Shown here piece after piece: positions 7,277 to 16,221 of a stretch of DNA of 64,000 nucleotides. The notes under the pieces were generated by a model. It was given only the letters and a program-made list of their open reading frames with translations, was not told the DNA's origin and ran no database searches. A program made the translations under genes and the position numbers. Within the stretch, counting starts at the first letter, position 1. Every line of letters starts with the position of its first letter. Origin of the DNA: Acidobacteriaceae bacterium dw_441 (GTDB lineage Bacteria > Acidobacteriota > Terriglobia > Terriglobales > Acidobacteriaceae); assembly GCA_018449715.1 (NCBI GenBank), contig JAAVVA010000001.1, positions 248,001 through 312,000 of the forward strand, in the 5' to 3' direction.

Positions 7277-8726
7277 CCTTTGCGATCTCGGAGCAGAGTC
7301 GCTCGATGATGGACCGGGCCCGGTCGCGGGTCGGCATCAATGCGAGTGTCTTTTCGTAGCAGGCGAGGGCAAGCTCTTTTTTGCCCGCGACGGCGTACGC
7401 CTCGCCGAGATTCGCATTCGCGTCGGGGGAAGAAGGGTATAGCTCGACCTTGCGCTGGAAGACGGCGATCGCATCGTCGGTCTTCTTTTGTTCGTAGAGC
7501 AGAAGGAAGCCTGCGGACTCGATGGCCTCCTCGGGGATGGTGTGGTTCTGAAGCTCTGCGGAGTGCGTGGCGAGAGCCTTCGCTCCGTCGTGCGCGATGT
7601 CGAGCGTGAAGCGCAGGGAGGGCGAATCGTAAGCGTCGTAGTGAATCCACGAGAAGGCAGGATGGTCGCCGCCGATGGCGTCGCGCACCACGGCAGGGGC
7701 GATGGAAAGGCCGCTCTGGCTGTTCGCGAAGAAGACGAGGGCGCGGCGGCGGGTGAGGTCGATGATGGTAAAGGCCTTGTAAGAGGGGTTGTCGCCCCAG
7801 TGCCAGAGGTATTTGCCGGTCGGGGTCTGCTCGATGCCCCAGCCCAGTCCCCAGAAGAGATCGGTCGAGAGCTTTCCGGAGGCGCGCGTGGTGCAGTTGG
7901 TGCAGGCGGGATCGACGGCGATCTGCGGTGTCTCCATCTGGCGAAGCGTGGAGGGCTTGAGGCTGCGGCCCTTGAGGATGGCCTGGAGGAAGAGGGCGTA
8001 GTCGTGCGCGTTGATCAGGAGGCTGGCGGCGGCGTTGCCGTCCTTGCTTCCGATGGGGCCGCGCGGTTGTCCGCCGAGGGAGTAGCCGGAAGTGACATTG
8101 GGGCCGGGTTGAGAGATATAGGTTGAGTCGTTCATCCCCAGTGGCAGGAAGACGAGCTGCCGCATGATCTCATTGAGCGGTTTGCCTTCGATGTGCTCGA
8201 TCGTGTGTTGCAGGTAGACAAAGCCTTCGCCGGAGTAGCTGAAGCGCTCGCCGGGAGGGAGAAGAATTCGGAGCGGCTCGCCGTCGGGACGCCAGTTGGG
8301 AAAGCCGGTGCGATGGCTGAGAACGATGCGGGCGGTGATCTTGTCGAGGCGCGAATCGTCGGCGGGGGAGACGACGCGCTCAGGCCAGTAGTGCGTCAGG
8401 GGAGTGTCGAGGTCGAGCTTGCCCTGATCGACGAGCTGCAGGACGGCGTAGGTGAAGACGGGCTTGCTGAGTGAGGCTGCGCTGAAGAGGGTGTGATCGG
8501 TGACGGGCTGGCCGGTGGCGGGATCGACCGTGCCGAAGCTGTGGACCCAGATGGGATGGTCCCGGTCGACGAGTGCGATGGAGAGGCCGGGGATTGCGGC
8601 CTGCTGCATGAGGGAGGGAAGCTCGCGTGTGAGGGTGTCGATAGCTGTGCGTTCGCCGGTCTGCTGTGCATGCGATGCGAAGACGCTGAAGAGCGCGAGG
8701 CTAAGTGCGGCAAGCGTACGGTGCAT
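7260..8726 (-). CDS. Serine hydrolase, class C beta-lactamase-like, with C-terminal TPR repeats
   Basis: 488 residues from ATG 8726, which places a Sec signal (MHRTLAALSLALFSVFASHAQ) at the N-terminus. The penicillin-binding/esterase fold is shown by the nucleophile motif FSAASLSKP (SxxK), the YSGEG tyrosine motif, and LSHRTGFPNW. Residues about 400-488 carry tetratricopeptide-like repeats (DAIAVFQRKVELYPSSPDA, ELALACYEKTLALMP), so a partner-binding role is likely. Such proteins act as esterases, peptidases or beta-lactamase relatives in the periplasm; substrate cannot be told. Divergent from priA with only about 36 bp between starts. Confidence 0.85.
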   Translation of the reverse strand: MHRTLAALSLALFSVFASHAQQTGERTAIDTLTRELPSLMQQAAIPGLSIALVDRDHPIWVHSFGTVDPATGQPVTDHTLFSAASLSKPVFTYAVLQLVDQGKLDLDTPLTHYWPERVVSPADDSRLDKITARIVLSHRTGFPNWRPDGEPLRILLPPGERFSYSGEGFVYLQHTIEHIEGKPLNEIMRQLVFLPLGMNDSTYISQPGPNVTSGYSLGGQPRGPIGSKDGNAAASLLINAHDYALFLQAILKGRSLKPSTLRQMETPQIAVDPACTNCTTRASGKLSTDLFWGLGWGIEQTPTGKYLWHWGDNPSYKAFTIIDLTRRRALVFFANSQSGLSIAPAVVRDAIGGDHPAFSWIHYDAYDSPSLRFTLDIAHDGAKALATHSAELQNHTIPEEAIESAGFLLLYEQKKTDDAIAVFQRKVELYPSSPDANANLGEAYAVAGKKELALACYEKTLALMPTRDRARSIIERLCSEIAKEKAAH

Positions 8727-8762
8727 GAGGCTCCTCAAGCGGAAGAGATTTATCCTGACTAT

Positions 8763-11255
8763 GTGTCTCGTTACGCCGATATCGCGCTGCCGGTTCCGTT
8801 GGATCAGACGTTTACCTACAAGGTGAACGGAGTGGTCCCGCCGGTAGGAGCGCGGGTTCTGGTTCCGTTCAGCGGACAGAAGCTGATGGGCGTGGTGATG
8901 CGGGTGCATGATGACGCTCCCTCGGAAGAGTTTGAGCTTAAGCCGATCCAGCAGGTGCTGGATGATGCCGCCCTGTTGCCGGACGAGTTGATGGAGCTGG
9001 CGCGGTGGATCGCGCAATACTACGTGGCTCCTCTGGGCGAGGTGCTGCGCGGGATGCTTCCGCTGATGGCGGAGGTGAAGCGGCACTTCGTCTATCGCAT
9101 CACTGAGACGGGCCGCAAGGTGCTGTACGAGGGTGCGGCGAAGGGGGCCTCGCGAAGATCGAAGCTATCTCCCGAGGAGCAGAACCGGGAGTATGCAGTG
9201 TTGAACTACCTCGAAAGCGGAGAAACTGCCAAGCTGACGGCGTTGCGCTCGGCCACGGGCGCGGGGAAGCCTCTGCTCGAAGGGATGGTGAAGAAGAAGT
9301 GGCTGGTGCGCGAGGCGGTCGCGGAGGAGCGCGATGCGCGGCGGTTGGAGAAAGTCGCTGTGCTGGTCGAGGATGCCCGCCTGCCCAAGCTGAACGCGAA
9401 CCAGACGGCGATTCTCGCGGAGCTGGCCGCTGTGGGCGGTCGGATGCGTGTGCAGGATCTGAAGGAAAAGCTTTCGCAGGGAGGCGTTCCGGAGTCGACG
9501 CTCTCGACGCTGGTGAAGCGTGAGCTGGTTCGCCTGGAAGAGGTCGCGGAGGCCTTCCACTTCGGCGGAGTCGCCGCGCACGGCAAGAAGCACGCGCACG
9601 AGCACACGCTGAACGAGGTCCAGATGGAGGCCCTGAGCACGATCGCGGCAGCGATGTCCAAGGGCAGTTTCGCGCCGCACCTGCTGTACGGAGTGACCGG
9701 CAGCGGCAAGACGGCGGTGTACTTCGCGGCGATGCGCCGGGCTCTCGATGCGGGTAAGTCGGCGCTGCTGATGGTGCCTGAGATCGGTCTGACTCCCGCG
9801 ATGACCGGGCAGCTTGTCGCCGCATTCGGGGACGAGGTGGCGCTGCTGCACTCGCAGCTGACCCCCGACGAACGCGCCGAGCAGTGGCACAGGATTCGCC
9901 GGGGCGAGGCTCGCGTGGTCGTGGGGACGCGGTCGGCGGTCTTTGCCCCGGTGCGCGAGCTTGGGCTGATCATCGTCGATGAAGAACATGACGGCAGCTA
10001 CAAGCAGGAGGAGACGCCGCGCTACCACGGTCGCGACGTCGCCGTGATGCGGGCGAAGCTGAACGATGCGGTGGTGGTGATGGGGTCGGCGACGCCCTCG
10101 CTCGAAAGCTGGTCGAACGCCGAGAAGGGGCGCTATGCGCGGATCGAGATGCGATCGCGTGTGGCGGACCGACCGCTGCCCGCAGTTGAGCTGGTCGATA
10201 TGAAGAACGAGTTCCGCGAGACCGGGCAGGAGCAGATCTTCTCGCGGCGTCTGATCGAGGAGACAGAGGCGACGCTGGCGCGCGGGGAGCAGGCGATCAT
10301 CCTGCTGAACCGGCGGGGCTACTCGTTCGTGGTGATGTGCCGAAGCTGCGGCGAGAAGATCGAGTGCGAGAACTGCGCGATCTCGATGACGTACCACAAG
10401 CCGGTCAACGGAAGCGACGATATCGCGCAGCCGGGGCAGCGGCTGGAGTGCCACTACTGCGGCTTCCGGCGCGGTGTTCCAAGCAAGTGCCCGAAGTGCG
10501 ACAGCGAGCACCTGTACTACATGGGGGCGGGTTCGCAGCAGGGCGAGGAGCGGCTGCAGGAGATCTTTCCTCATGCCCGCATCGGCCGCATGGACCGCGA
10601 CACGGTGCGCGGACGAAGTGACATGGAGCGCCTGCTGGCGCGGTTGCACGGGGGCGAGATCAACCTGCTGGTGGGGACGCAAATGATCGCCAAGGGACAC
10701 GACATTCACGGCGTCACCCTGGTCGGGGTGGTCGGGGCGGACTTCGCCCTGGGGCTGCCGGACTTCCGCGCCGCCGAGCGCGTCTTTCAGCTGCTCACGC
10801 AGGTCTCAGGGCGAGCGGGCAGGGGAGAGCTGCCGGGCAAGGTGCTGGTCCAGACCTACCACCCGGACCACTACGCGGTGAAGTTCGCCGCCGAGCACGA
10901 CTACCCCGGCTTCGTCGCCAAGGAGATGCAGTACCGTCGCTGGATGCACTATCCGCCCTACAGCGTGCTGGCTAACGTGGTGGTGCAGAGTGAGCAGCTG
11001 CAGGAAGCAACCGGTTGGTCGGCGGAGTTGGGGCGCTGGTTCGCGAAGACGAAGCTCGAAAAGGTGCGGGTGCTGGGACCGGCTGCGGCTCCGTTGTCGA
11101 GGCTGAAGAGAATCTACCGCTACCACTTCGTGATGAAAGGCGAGACGAGGAAGGCTCTGAGCGAGGCCTTGCGAGGGATGCTTCGATTCGCGGGAGAGAG
11201 GGAGATTCCGCGGCGCAATCTCGTGGTGGATGTGGATGCGCTGCACCTGATGTAG
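8763..11255 (+). CDS. priA: Primosomal protein N' (replication restart helicase)
   Basis: About 830 residues from GTG 8763, chosen because family homology begins at RYADIALPVPLDQTFTY; no ATG is near. Walker A GVTGSGKTAVYF, Walker B box IIVDEEHDGSYKQEETPRYHGRD, and paired zinc-ligand cysteines (CRSCG, CENC, CHYCGFRRG, CPKC) are all present. PriA reloads the replisome at stalled forks. Between the CENC and CHYCG pairs there is an insertion of roughly 12 residues (KPVNGSDDIAQPGQRLE). A winged-helix-like segment follows the N-terminal domain. A GGAAGAG lies about 15 nt before the start. Confidence 0.95.
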   Translation: MSRYADIALPVPLDQTFTYKVNGVVPPVGARVLVPFSGQKLMGVVMRVHDDAPSEEFELKPIQQVLDDAALLPDELMELARWIAQYYVAPLGEVLRGMLPLMAEVKRHFVYRITETGRKVLYEGAAKGASRRSKLSPEEQNREYAVLNYLESGETAKLTALRSATGAGKPLLEGMVKKKWLVREAVAEERDARRLEKVAVLVEDARLPKLNANQTAILAELAAVGGRMRVQDLKEKLSQGGVPESTLSTLVKRELVRLEEVAEAFHFGGVAAHGKKHAHEHTLNEVQMEALSTIAAAMSKGSFAPHLLYGVTGSGKTAVYFAAMRRALDAGKSALLMVPEIGLTPAMTGQLVAAFGDEVALLHSQLTPDERAEQWHRIRRGEARVVVGTRSAVFAPVRELGLIIVDEEHDGSYKQEETPRYHGRDVAVMRAKLNDAVVVMGSATPSLESWSNAEKGRYARIEMRSRVADRPLPAVELVDMKNEFRETGQEQIFSRRLIEETEATLARGEQAIILLNRRGYSFVVMCRSCGEKIECENCAISMTYHKPVNGSDDIAQPGQRLECHYCGFRRGVPSKCPKCDSEHLYYMGAGSQQGEERLQEIFPHARIGRMDRDTVRGRSDMERLLARLHGGEINLLVGTQMIAKGHDIHGVTLVGVVGADFALGLPDFRAAERVFQLLTQVSGRAGRGELPGKVLVQTYHPDHYAVKFAAEHDYPGFVAKEMQYRRWMHYPPYSVLANVVVQSEQLQEATGWSAELGRWFAKTKLEKVRVLGPAAAPLSRLKRIYRYHFVMKGETRKALSEALRGMLRFAGEREIPRRNLVVDVDALHLM

Positions 11256-11279
11256 GTGCGGCTTTACGATGCGATTGAA

Positions 11280-11361
11280 GGCTCCCGGTACGCGGCCGGA
11301 GGACAAAACTGCGTTCTCCCATCTGAGGGAGGGATTGCGGTACGCAGTCGTAGCGGGAGCC
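11280..11361. other. Convergent intergenic stretch with long-range inverted repeat
   Basis: Between priA and the HU/IHF gene. GGCTCCCG (11280-11287) is complementary to CGGGAGCC (11354-11361), and a shorter CTCCC/GGGAG pair lies inside near 11317-11333. The arrangement could fold as one 82-nt structure serving as the 3' end of both convergent transcripts. There is no clear T-tract. Function not established. Confidence 0.35.
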
Positions 11362-11369
11362 CGAACCGG

Positions 11370-11639
11370 TTAAGTTAACAAGTGAAGTTCTTTTCCGGGC
11401 TTAAAGCGAACCGCTTTTCCTGGGGCAATGGTGACCTCAGCCCCGGTCCGTGGATTACGGCCGATTCCGGTCTTTCTCGGTTTGACCGTGAAGACGCCGA
11501 AGCCTCGCAGCTCGATGCGGTCGCCCGCTACCAGTGTCTGCTTCATGCTCTCGAAGATTGCATCCACCGCTGCTTCAGCTTTCGTGCGAGGAAGGCCGGT
11601 GCGCTCAACAACCCTCTGTATAAGATCCTGCTTTATCAT
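11370..11639 (-). CDS. HU/IHF family DNA-binding protein
   Basis: 89 residues, the standard HU/IHF length. N-terminal dimerisation helices MIKQDLIQRVVERTGLPRTKAE, then LVAGDRIELRGFGVFTVKPRK and the DNA-intercalating arm GRNPRTGAEVTIAPGKAVRFKPGKEL with its conserved proline. These proteins bend DNA and organise the nucleoid. Whether it acts as HU or IHF cannot be decided from one subunit. Similar AACCGGTT-containing motifs occur just beyond both ends of the gene (see findings). Confidence 0.93.
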   Translation of the reverse strand: MIKQDLIQRVVERTGLPRTKAEAAVDAIFESMKQTLVAGDRIELRGFGVFTVKPRKTGIGRNPRTGAEVTIAPGKAVRFKPGKELHLLT

Positions 11640-11866
11640 TCTGGGCCGCCATCCTTAGGCTGGAGATTTTTTTCTAAAAGAAGCTTAATGAAACCGGTTT
11701 AAGTAACGTCGATGGTAGAAATTCGGAACCCTGTTGTCAACGGAACACCGCTCCCGCTAAGATGAAGAATCTAATGACGCAAATCAGCGCCAGCGGAGTA
11801 CCGGGGTTATTTTGCCACAAGCGGGGCCGGGACGCGCGATAAATTATTAGACGAAACCAAGAAACG

Positions 11867-11893
11867 ATTGCTCAGCAGCAGCAATTATTTTTT
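11867..11893 (+). promoter_or_regulatory. Possible weak attenuator hairpin in dcd leader
   Basis: ATTGCT (11867-11872) pairs with AGCAAT (11880-11885) across a CAGCAGC loop, followed by TATTTTTTT. It lies about 45 nt before the GTG chosen for dcd. The 6-bp stem is weak; it may be only the 3' end of an upstream transcript or chance. Confidence 0.3.
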
Positions 11894-11937
11894 GGGTGAA
11901 GGCGTATCGAACTCGCCCAGAAGGGAACCAGAGCCGA

Positions 11938-12492
11938 GTGGCTATTAAAAGCGACCGTTGGATTCGCCAGCAGGCGAAGGAAAACGGAATGATCTCTCCG
12001 TTCAGTGAAAAGCAGGTCCGCGAGGGCGTGATCTCCTATGGTCTGTCGTCGTATGGGTACGATCTCCGCGTCTCCGACGAGTTCAAGATCTTTACCAATG
12101 TCAACAACGCTATCATCGACCCCAAGGCCTTCGACGAGCGTTCGTTCGTGACGGTGGTGGCGGACAGCGTCATCGTCCCCCCGAACTCCTTTGCGCTGGC
12201 GCGGTCGATCGAATACTTCAAGATTCCCCGCGACGTGCTGACGATCTGCGTTGGCAAATCGACCTACGCGCGCTGCGGCATTATCGTAAACGTGACGCCC
12301 TTTGAGCCTGAGTGGGAGGGCTTCGTGACGCTGGAGATCTCGAACACGACTCCTCTTCCCGCGCGCGTTTATGCGAACGAAGGTCTGTGCCAGATTCTCT
12401 TCTTCCAGTCGGATGAGCCCTGCGAAGTCAGCTATGCTGACCGCAAGGGCAAGTACCAGAATCAGCAGGGCATCGTTCTTCCGAAGTTGTAG
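11938..12492 (+). CDS. dcd: dCTP deaminase
   Basis: 184 residues from GTG 11938; family homology begins at [12 protein letters not shown], so an upstream in-frame GTG at 11896 is less likely. Converts dCTP to dUTP (some members also hydrolyse dUTP to dUMP) for thymidylate synthesis. Seen: [13 protein letters not shown], the phosphate-binding [26 protein letters not shown] with the nearby catalytic glutamate in LEISN, and the C-terminal GKYQNQQGI lid. Which of the two reaction types it performs is not decidable from the motifs alone. It lies about 50 nt upstream of a LuxR-type regulator. Confidence 0.94.
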   Translation: MAIKSDRWIRQQAKENGMISPFSEKQVREGVISYGLSSYGYDLRVSDEFKIFTNVNNAIIDPKAFDERSFVTVVADSVIVPPNSFALARSIEYFKIPRDVLTICVGKSTYARCGIIVNVTPFEPEWEGFVTLEISNTTPLPARVYANEGLCQILFFQSDEPCEVSYADRKGKYQNQQGIVLPKL

Positions 12493-12541
12493 CAGGCCGG
12501 GTCCCGTACAAGACGAGATAGTACAAAGAGCGTCCGAGGCC

Positions 12542-13186
12542 ATGAAAGAGACTGCACAGGAAGATGTATTTCGTATAGGTCTGATTGCGACCGACCCCCT
12601 GCGAGCGCTGGGTTTGCAGACGATTGTGGCGGAGGGCGGACAGGCGGAGGTGGTCGCCCTGGACGGCCCCGGCGCTCTGGACACGACCGGCGTCTCGATG
12701 GTCTTGATCGATGCAGCCTGCACGGACCACCTGTTCGAGCTGCTGGACACCTTCCGGCGGGCGCGTCCTTACCTGCGGCTGGTCGTGATTGGCCTGCAGG
12801 AGGACCACGACTATATCCAGAAGGTGATCGGCGCGGGAGCAAAAGGCTATCTGGCCCACTCCGCTCGCGAGAACGAGATCCGGCTGGCGATTGAGATTGT
12901 GCGCGACGGCTCGGTGTGGGCTCCGCGCAAGGTGCTGGCGCGGCTGCTTGAGGCCTCCTCTGCCGAGCGCTACAACGGTCCTCCGGAGCCGAAGTTTACC
13001 GAGCGCGAGACGGAGGTGCTGCAGCTTCTGGTGGCAGGACGACCGAACCGCGAGATTGCGGAGGCGATGGGGATCGACGCGGCGACCGTGAAGGCGCATG
13101 TGGGCCGCCTGATGCGCAAGATGGGGGTGGACAACCGCATCGCTCTCAGCGTGCAGGCAGTGAATCGTAACCTTGTAACCAAGTGA
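12542..13186 (+). CDS. LuxR/NarL-type response regulator with degenerate receiver
   Basis: 214 residues from ATG 12542. N-terminal receiver-like domain (residues about 8-125) and C-terminal LuxR helix-turn-helix TERETEVLQLLVAGRPNREIAEAMGIDAATVKAHVGRLMRK. The phospho-acceptor aspartate appears kept (SMVLIDAAC), but the N-terminal acidic pair is reduced to IATD and the conserved lysine of the GYLLK motif is replaced (GYLAHSA). Phosphotransfer may therefore be weak or absent. No histidine kinase is adjacent. Regulated targets are unknown. Confidence 0.87.
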   Translation: MKETAQEDVFRIGLIATDPLRALGLQTIVAEGGQAEVVALDGPGALDTTGVSMVLIDAACTDHLFELLDTFRRARPYLRLVVIGLQEDHDYIQKVIGAGAKGYLAHSARENEIRLAIEIVRDGSVWAPRKVLARLLEASSAERYNGPPEPKFTERETEVLQLLVAGRPNREIAEAMGIDAATVKAHVGRLMRKMGVDNRIALSVQAVNRNLVTK

Positions 13187-13229
13187 TTCCAAAGCCTGTC
13201 TTGCGATCCCACGGTAGAAACTTTTTGCG

Positions 13230-13249
13230 CGGAGGTCTACATACCTCCG
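13230..13249. promoter_or_regulatory. Small palindrome, possible operator
   Basis: CGGAGGT-CTACAT-ACCTCCG, a perfect 7-bp inverted repeat with 6-nt spacer, about 45 bp after the LuxR-type regulator and upstream of the leader hairpins. It could be a dimeric protein site or the start of the structured leader. Confidence 0.3.
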
Positions 13250-13281
13250 TACCGTTGTATCGATTCCGGCTCTAGGGCATT

Positions 13282-13367
13282 CTTTCTACAAGCAACACAG
13301 ACCTGGGAGAGGGTTGTAGAGAGCGCGCCTGGCGATCCAGGCACTTCTCTACAACCCCCATTTTTTT
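13282..13367 (+). promoter_or_regulatory. Candidate attenuator: antiterminator arm plus intrinsic terminator upstream of SYLF gene
   Basis: Within the 308-nt gap 13187-13494. GGGTTGTAGAGA (13311-13322) pairs perfectly with TCTCTACAACCC (13346-13357); an inner stem GCCTGG-CGAT-CCAGGC sits between them, and seven T residues follow (13361-13367). An upstream segment CTTTCTACAA (13282-13291) can pair with 13314-13323, which would prevent the terminator. The element may end the regulator transcript, attenuate the SYLF gene, or be a small RNA. The rest of the gap, 13368-13494, is AT-rich with nothing further recognised. Confidence 0.55.
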
Positions 13368-13494
13368 AATTCTTCATATACTTTCAGGCTCGGAGCAACG
13401 CGCCCGCTTCGGGAGCCATCATAATATGTTATTGGAAACAATATATTTATGTGTTTCCCTTCACATCGAAGAATGAAATACAAGGATGGTCCGG

Positions 13495-14208
13495 ATGAAA
13501 AGTTGGATGAAGCATTGGTCAGTGATTGCTTGCGGTGTGGCGGTTTCCGTCAGTTCTACGATAGCGTCTGCTGCGACGGATAAGGCAAAGCTGGTGGAGC
13601 GTCTGCAGGACGCCCAGGCAGTGGTGACGCAGATTATGGCGACGCCGGACAAGAGCATCCCTTCGAGCATTCTGTCGAGCGCAACCTGCCTGGCGGTGAT
13701 TCCCAGCTTCAAGAAGGCGGCCTTCGTGGTCGGCGGTCAGTACGGTCAGGGAGTCGTGACCTGCCGGACGTCGAAGGGATGGAGCGCGCCGGTCTTCGTG
13801 CAGCTCGCCGGCGGCAGCTTCGGTTTCCAGATCGGCGGACAGGCGACCGACCTGATTATCGTGGCGATGAACCAGCAGGGTCTGCAGGACATGCTGAAGA
13901 ACAAGTTCAAGCTCGGAGCGGATGCGGCGGCCTCGGCTGGTCCGGTGGGTCGCAACGCCCAGGCTGGAACCGACTGGAAGCTGAACGCGGAGCTTCTGAC
14001 CTACTCGCGTAGTAAAGGCCTGTTTGCCGGAATCGATCTGGACGGCACGGTTCTGTCGCAAAACGAGGACGATACGCGCGTGATGTATGGCAATGCGATT
14101 CCGTTCGAGACGATCCTGAAGGGCAATCAGGCGACTCCCGCGGAGGCGCGTCCCTTCGTGCGGACCGTGGCGAAGTACTTCGTCCAGGCGCGTGAAGAGA
14201 ATAAGTAA
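13495..14208 (+). CDS. Secreted SYLF-domain (Ysc84-type) lipid-binding protein
   Basis: About 237 residues from ATG 13495, selected because AAGGA lies 8 nt upstream; an in-frame ATG at 13486 overlaps that site. A Sec signal precedes the cut after TIASAAT. The SYLF domain is seen as IPSSILSSATCLAVIPSFKKAAFVVGGQYGQGVVTCR, then WSAPVFVQLAGGSFGFQIGGQATDLIIV and LLTYSRSKGLFAGIDLDGTVL. In eukaryotes the fold binds phosphoinositides; bacterial secreted forms are of unknown function, probably envelope-associated. Preceded by a candidate attenuator. Confidence 0.88.
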   Translation: MKSWMKHWSVIACGVAVSVSSTIASAATDKAKLVERLQDAQAVVTQIMATPDKSIPSSILSSATCLAVIPSFKKAAFVVGGQYGQGVVTCRTSKGWSAPVFVQLAGGSFGFQIGGQATDLIIVAMNQQGLQDMLKNKFKLGADAAASAGPVGRNAQAGTDWKLNAELLTYSRSKGLFAGIDLDGTVLSQNEDDTRVMYGNAIPFETILKGNQATPAEARPFVRTVAKYFVQAREENK

Positions 14209-14225
14209 CCAGCATCCAGTATTGA

Positions 14226-14265
14226 AAGAGAGGGCGGCCTTCGGGCTGCCCTTTCTCTGTCTGTA
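14226..14265 (+). terminator. Intrinsic terminator after SYLF gene
   Basis: Stem AGAGA-GGGC-G-GCC with a UUCG tetraloop and GGC-T-GCCC-TT-TCTCT on the other side, followed by a GTCTGT tract. Lies 20 nt past the stop codon of the SYLF gene. Confidence 0.7.
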
Positions 14266-14310
14266 GGGAAATATTCAGGCTCCATTTAGACTGGAGACTT
14301 GAACGACGCG

Positions 14311-15243
14311 ATGGAGAAAGAGTCGGCGCTGAGCACGGTGAGCGTTCGCGAGAGAGCGGAGTTCGCCGCTGTATGGGTCCTGGTTCACCTGCTGGGAGCG
14401 CTTCCGCGCGGGCTGGCGCGGACCGTGGGGGCTGCGATCGGCAATCTGGCTTATTCCGTGTTGTCGCGCCTGCGCCGGGTGGGAGCACAGAACCTCGCGA
14501 TGGCCTTTCCAAATCTCAACAACGCCGAGCGAGAGCGCATCCTCAAGACGGAGTATCGCAACTTGGGCCTCCTGCTGGCGGAGTTCTGCCAGATGTCGCG
14601 CTACACCCCGGAGCAGGCAAGCCGATTCATTCGTTATGAGGGGCTTGAGAATTATCTGCGGGCGCGGGAGCGGGGGCAGGGAGTGCTGGTGTTGACCGGC
14701 CACCTGGGTGCGTGGGAGCTTTCGAGCTTCTATCACTCGCTGATGGGCTATCCGATGGGGATGGTGATTCGGCGGCTGGATAATCCTCTGGTGGATCGCT
14801 TTGTGAACCGTATCCGTTGCTTGCACGGCAACCGGGTGATCCACAAGGACGACTTTGCGCGAGGGCTGATTGCGTCTATGCGGGCGGGTGAGACGGTCGG
14901 CATTCTGATGGATACGAACATGACGCCTCCGCAGGGGGTCTTCGTGCCGTTCTTCGGAAGACAGGCCTGTACGGCCAGCGGCATGGCCCGCGTGGCCCAG
15001 AGGACCGGCGCGGCGGTCGTGCCAGGGTTCCTGCTGTGGGAGGAGAGGGAGCAGAGCTACGTTCTACACTTCGGCGAGGAGCTTCCGGTTGTCTGCACCG
15101 GCGACACCGAGGCCGATGCTCTGGAGAACACCGCAAAATTTACTGCGGTGATTGAAGATTATGTGCGGCGGTATCCTGAGCAGTGGCTGTGGATGCATCG
15201 CCGATGGAAGACAAGGCCCGCAGGAGAAGAGGGGATCTACTGA
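14311..15243 (+). CDS. Lysophospholipid acyltransferase family protein (LpxL/HtrB-like)
   Basis: About 310 residues from ATG 14311 (GGAG 14 nt upstream); TTG 14299 is an alternative adding four residues but is too close to the GGAG. Family motifs: [16 protein letters not shown] with the catalytic Hxxxx[56 protein letters not shown], and a C-terminal [16 protein letters not shown]. These enzymes add secondary acyl chains to lipid A at the inner membrane. The stop is 1 nt before the ATG of lpxD, so the two are co-translated. Confidence 0.88.
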   Translation: MEKESALSTVSVRERAEFAAVWVLVHLLGALPRGLARTVGAAIGNLAYSVLSRLRRVGAQNLAMAFPNLNNAERERILKTEYRNLGLLLAEFCQMSRYTPEQASRFIRYEGLENYLRARERGQGVLVLTGHLGAWELSSFYHSLMGYPMGMVIRRLDNPLVDRFVNRIRCLHGNRVIHKDDFARGLIASMRAGETVGILMDTNMTPPQGVFVPFFGRQACTASGMARVAQRTGAAVVPGFLLWEEREQSYVLHFGEELPVVCTGDTEADALENTAKFTAVIEDYVRRYPEQWLWMHRRWKTRPAGEEGIY

Positions 15244-15244
15244 G

Positions 15245-16177
15245 ATGGCTAAGGGAAACGAGATCGCAGCCTGGGTGGGCGCGGACGGGGGAATGACGGA
15301 CAGCGAGATCGTCCGGGTTTCGGGGATTGAGGACGCGGACGGCGACGCGGCGGTCTTCGCGGTGGACCGGGGAGCTCTGGACGCGGCGGTGGAGTCGGGG
15401 GCGGGGCTGATTCTTGCGAACGCGAAGCTGAAGGATGCTTCGTCGGACGACCGCATCGTGTGGGTGCGCGATGCGCGGTATGCGTTTTCGGTGGTAGCTC
15501 GCGGGCTGGCGGGGAAGACGCACGAGGCCGGGGTGCATCCCACGGCGATTCTCGGCAAAGATGTTGTGCTGGGCGAAAGGACGTCGATTGGCCCCGGAGT
15601 GGTGCTGGGGGACAGCGTGCGGATCGGCCGTGATTGCAGGCTGGATGCGCGGGTGACGATCTATCCCGGCGTCGTGATCGGCGACGAGGTGACGGTGCAG
15701 GCCGGGACGGTTCTCGGCTCGGCGGGCTTCGGTTATGCGCGCAGCCCCGAGACGGGGGAGTACGTGCTTTTTCCACAGCAGGGGCGGCTGGTGATCGAGG
15801 ACCGGGTGGAGATCGGGGCAAACACGACCATCGACCGCGGGGCGCTGGGCGAGACGAGGATCGGGCAGGGAACGAAGATCGACAACCTGGTCCACATCGG
15901 GCATAACTGCGTGATCGGAAAGAACGTCGTGATCGCCGCGCAGACGGGAATCTCCGGCTCGAGCGTGGTGGAGGACGGAGCGATTCTGGGTGGGCAGGTC
16001 GGCATTGGGGAGCACGCGACGGTGGGCGAGGGCGTGATTCTCGGCGGCGGGGCGGGGGTGCTCAGCGGCAAGAAGATGCATGGCAAGGGAGAGGTGTTCT
16101 GGGGGCGCCCGGCGAGGCCGCTCAAGGAGTATCTGCGCGACCTGGCCCGGCTGAAGCGCGGTGGAGACCGCTCGTAG
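15245..16177 (+). CDS. lpxD: UDP-3-O-acylglucosamine N-acyltransferase
   Basis: 310 residues from ATG 15245, 1 nt after the previous stop. Third enzyme of the Raetz pathway: N-acylation of UDP-3-O-acylglucosamine. Left-handed parallel beta-helix hexapeptide repeats run from about residue 100 ([22 protein letters not shown]...), with the LpxD core [16 protein letters not shown] and the catalytic-histidine region [16 protein letters not shown]. The N-terminal uridine-binding domain is present, and the C-terminal helix ([13 protein letters not shown]) is typical. Together with the LpxL-like gene this indicates a diderm envelope with lipid A. Confidence 0.94.
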   Translation: MAKGNEIAAWVGADGGMTDSEIVRVSGIEDADGDAAVFAVDRGALDAAVESGAGLILANAKLKDASSDDRIVWVRDARYAFSVVARGLAGKTHEAGVHPTAILGKDVVLGERTSIGPGVVLGDSVRIGRDCRLDARVTIYPGVVIGDEVTVQAGTVLGSAGFGYARSPETGEYVLFPQQGRLVIEDRVEIGANTTIDRGALGETRIGQGTKIDNLVHIGHNCVIGKNVVIAAQTGISGSSVVEDGAILGGQVGIGEHATVGEGVILGGGAGVLSGKKMHGKGEVFWGRPARPLKEYLRDLARLKRGGDRS

Positions 16178-16221
16178 GGGAAGGTGTGGCATGGCGCTCG
16201 TCTCTCTCAAGACCGCGCTGA

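Noticed and set aside
9165-10709. Open frame of 514 codons on the minus strand
   Set aside because: Antisense to priA; rich in Arg, His, Leu and Gln without any domain motif, as expected from the complement of high-GC coding sequence. The plus-strand priA motifs are unambiguous.
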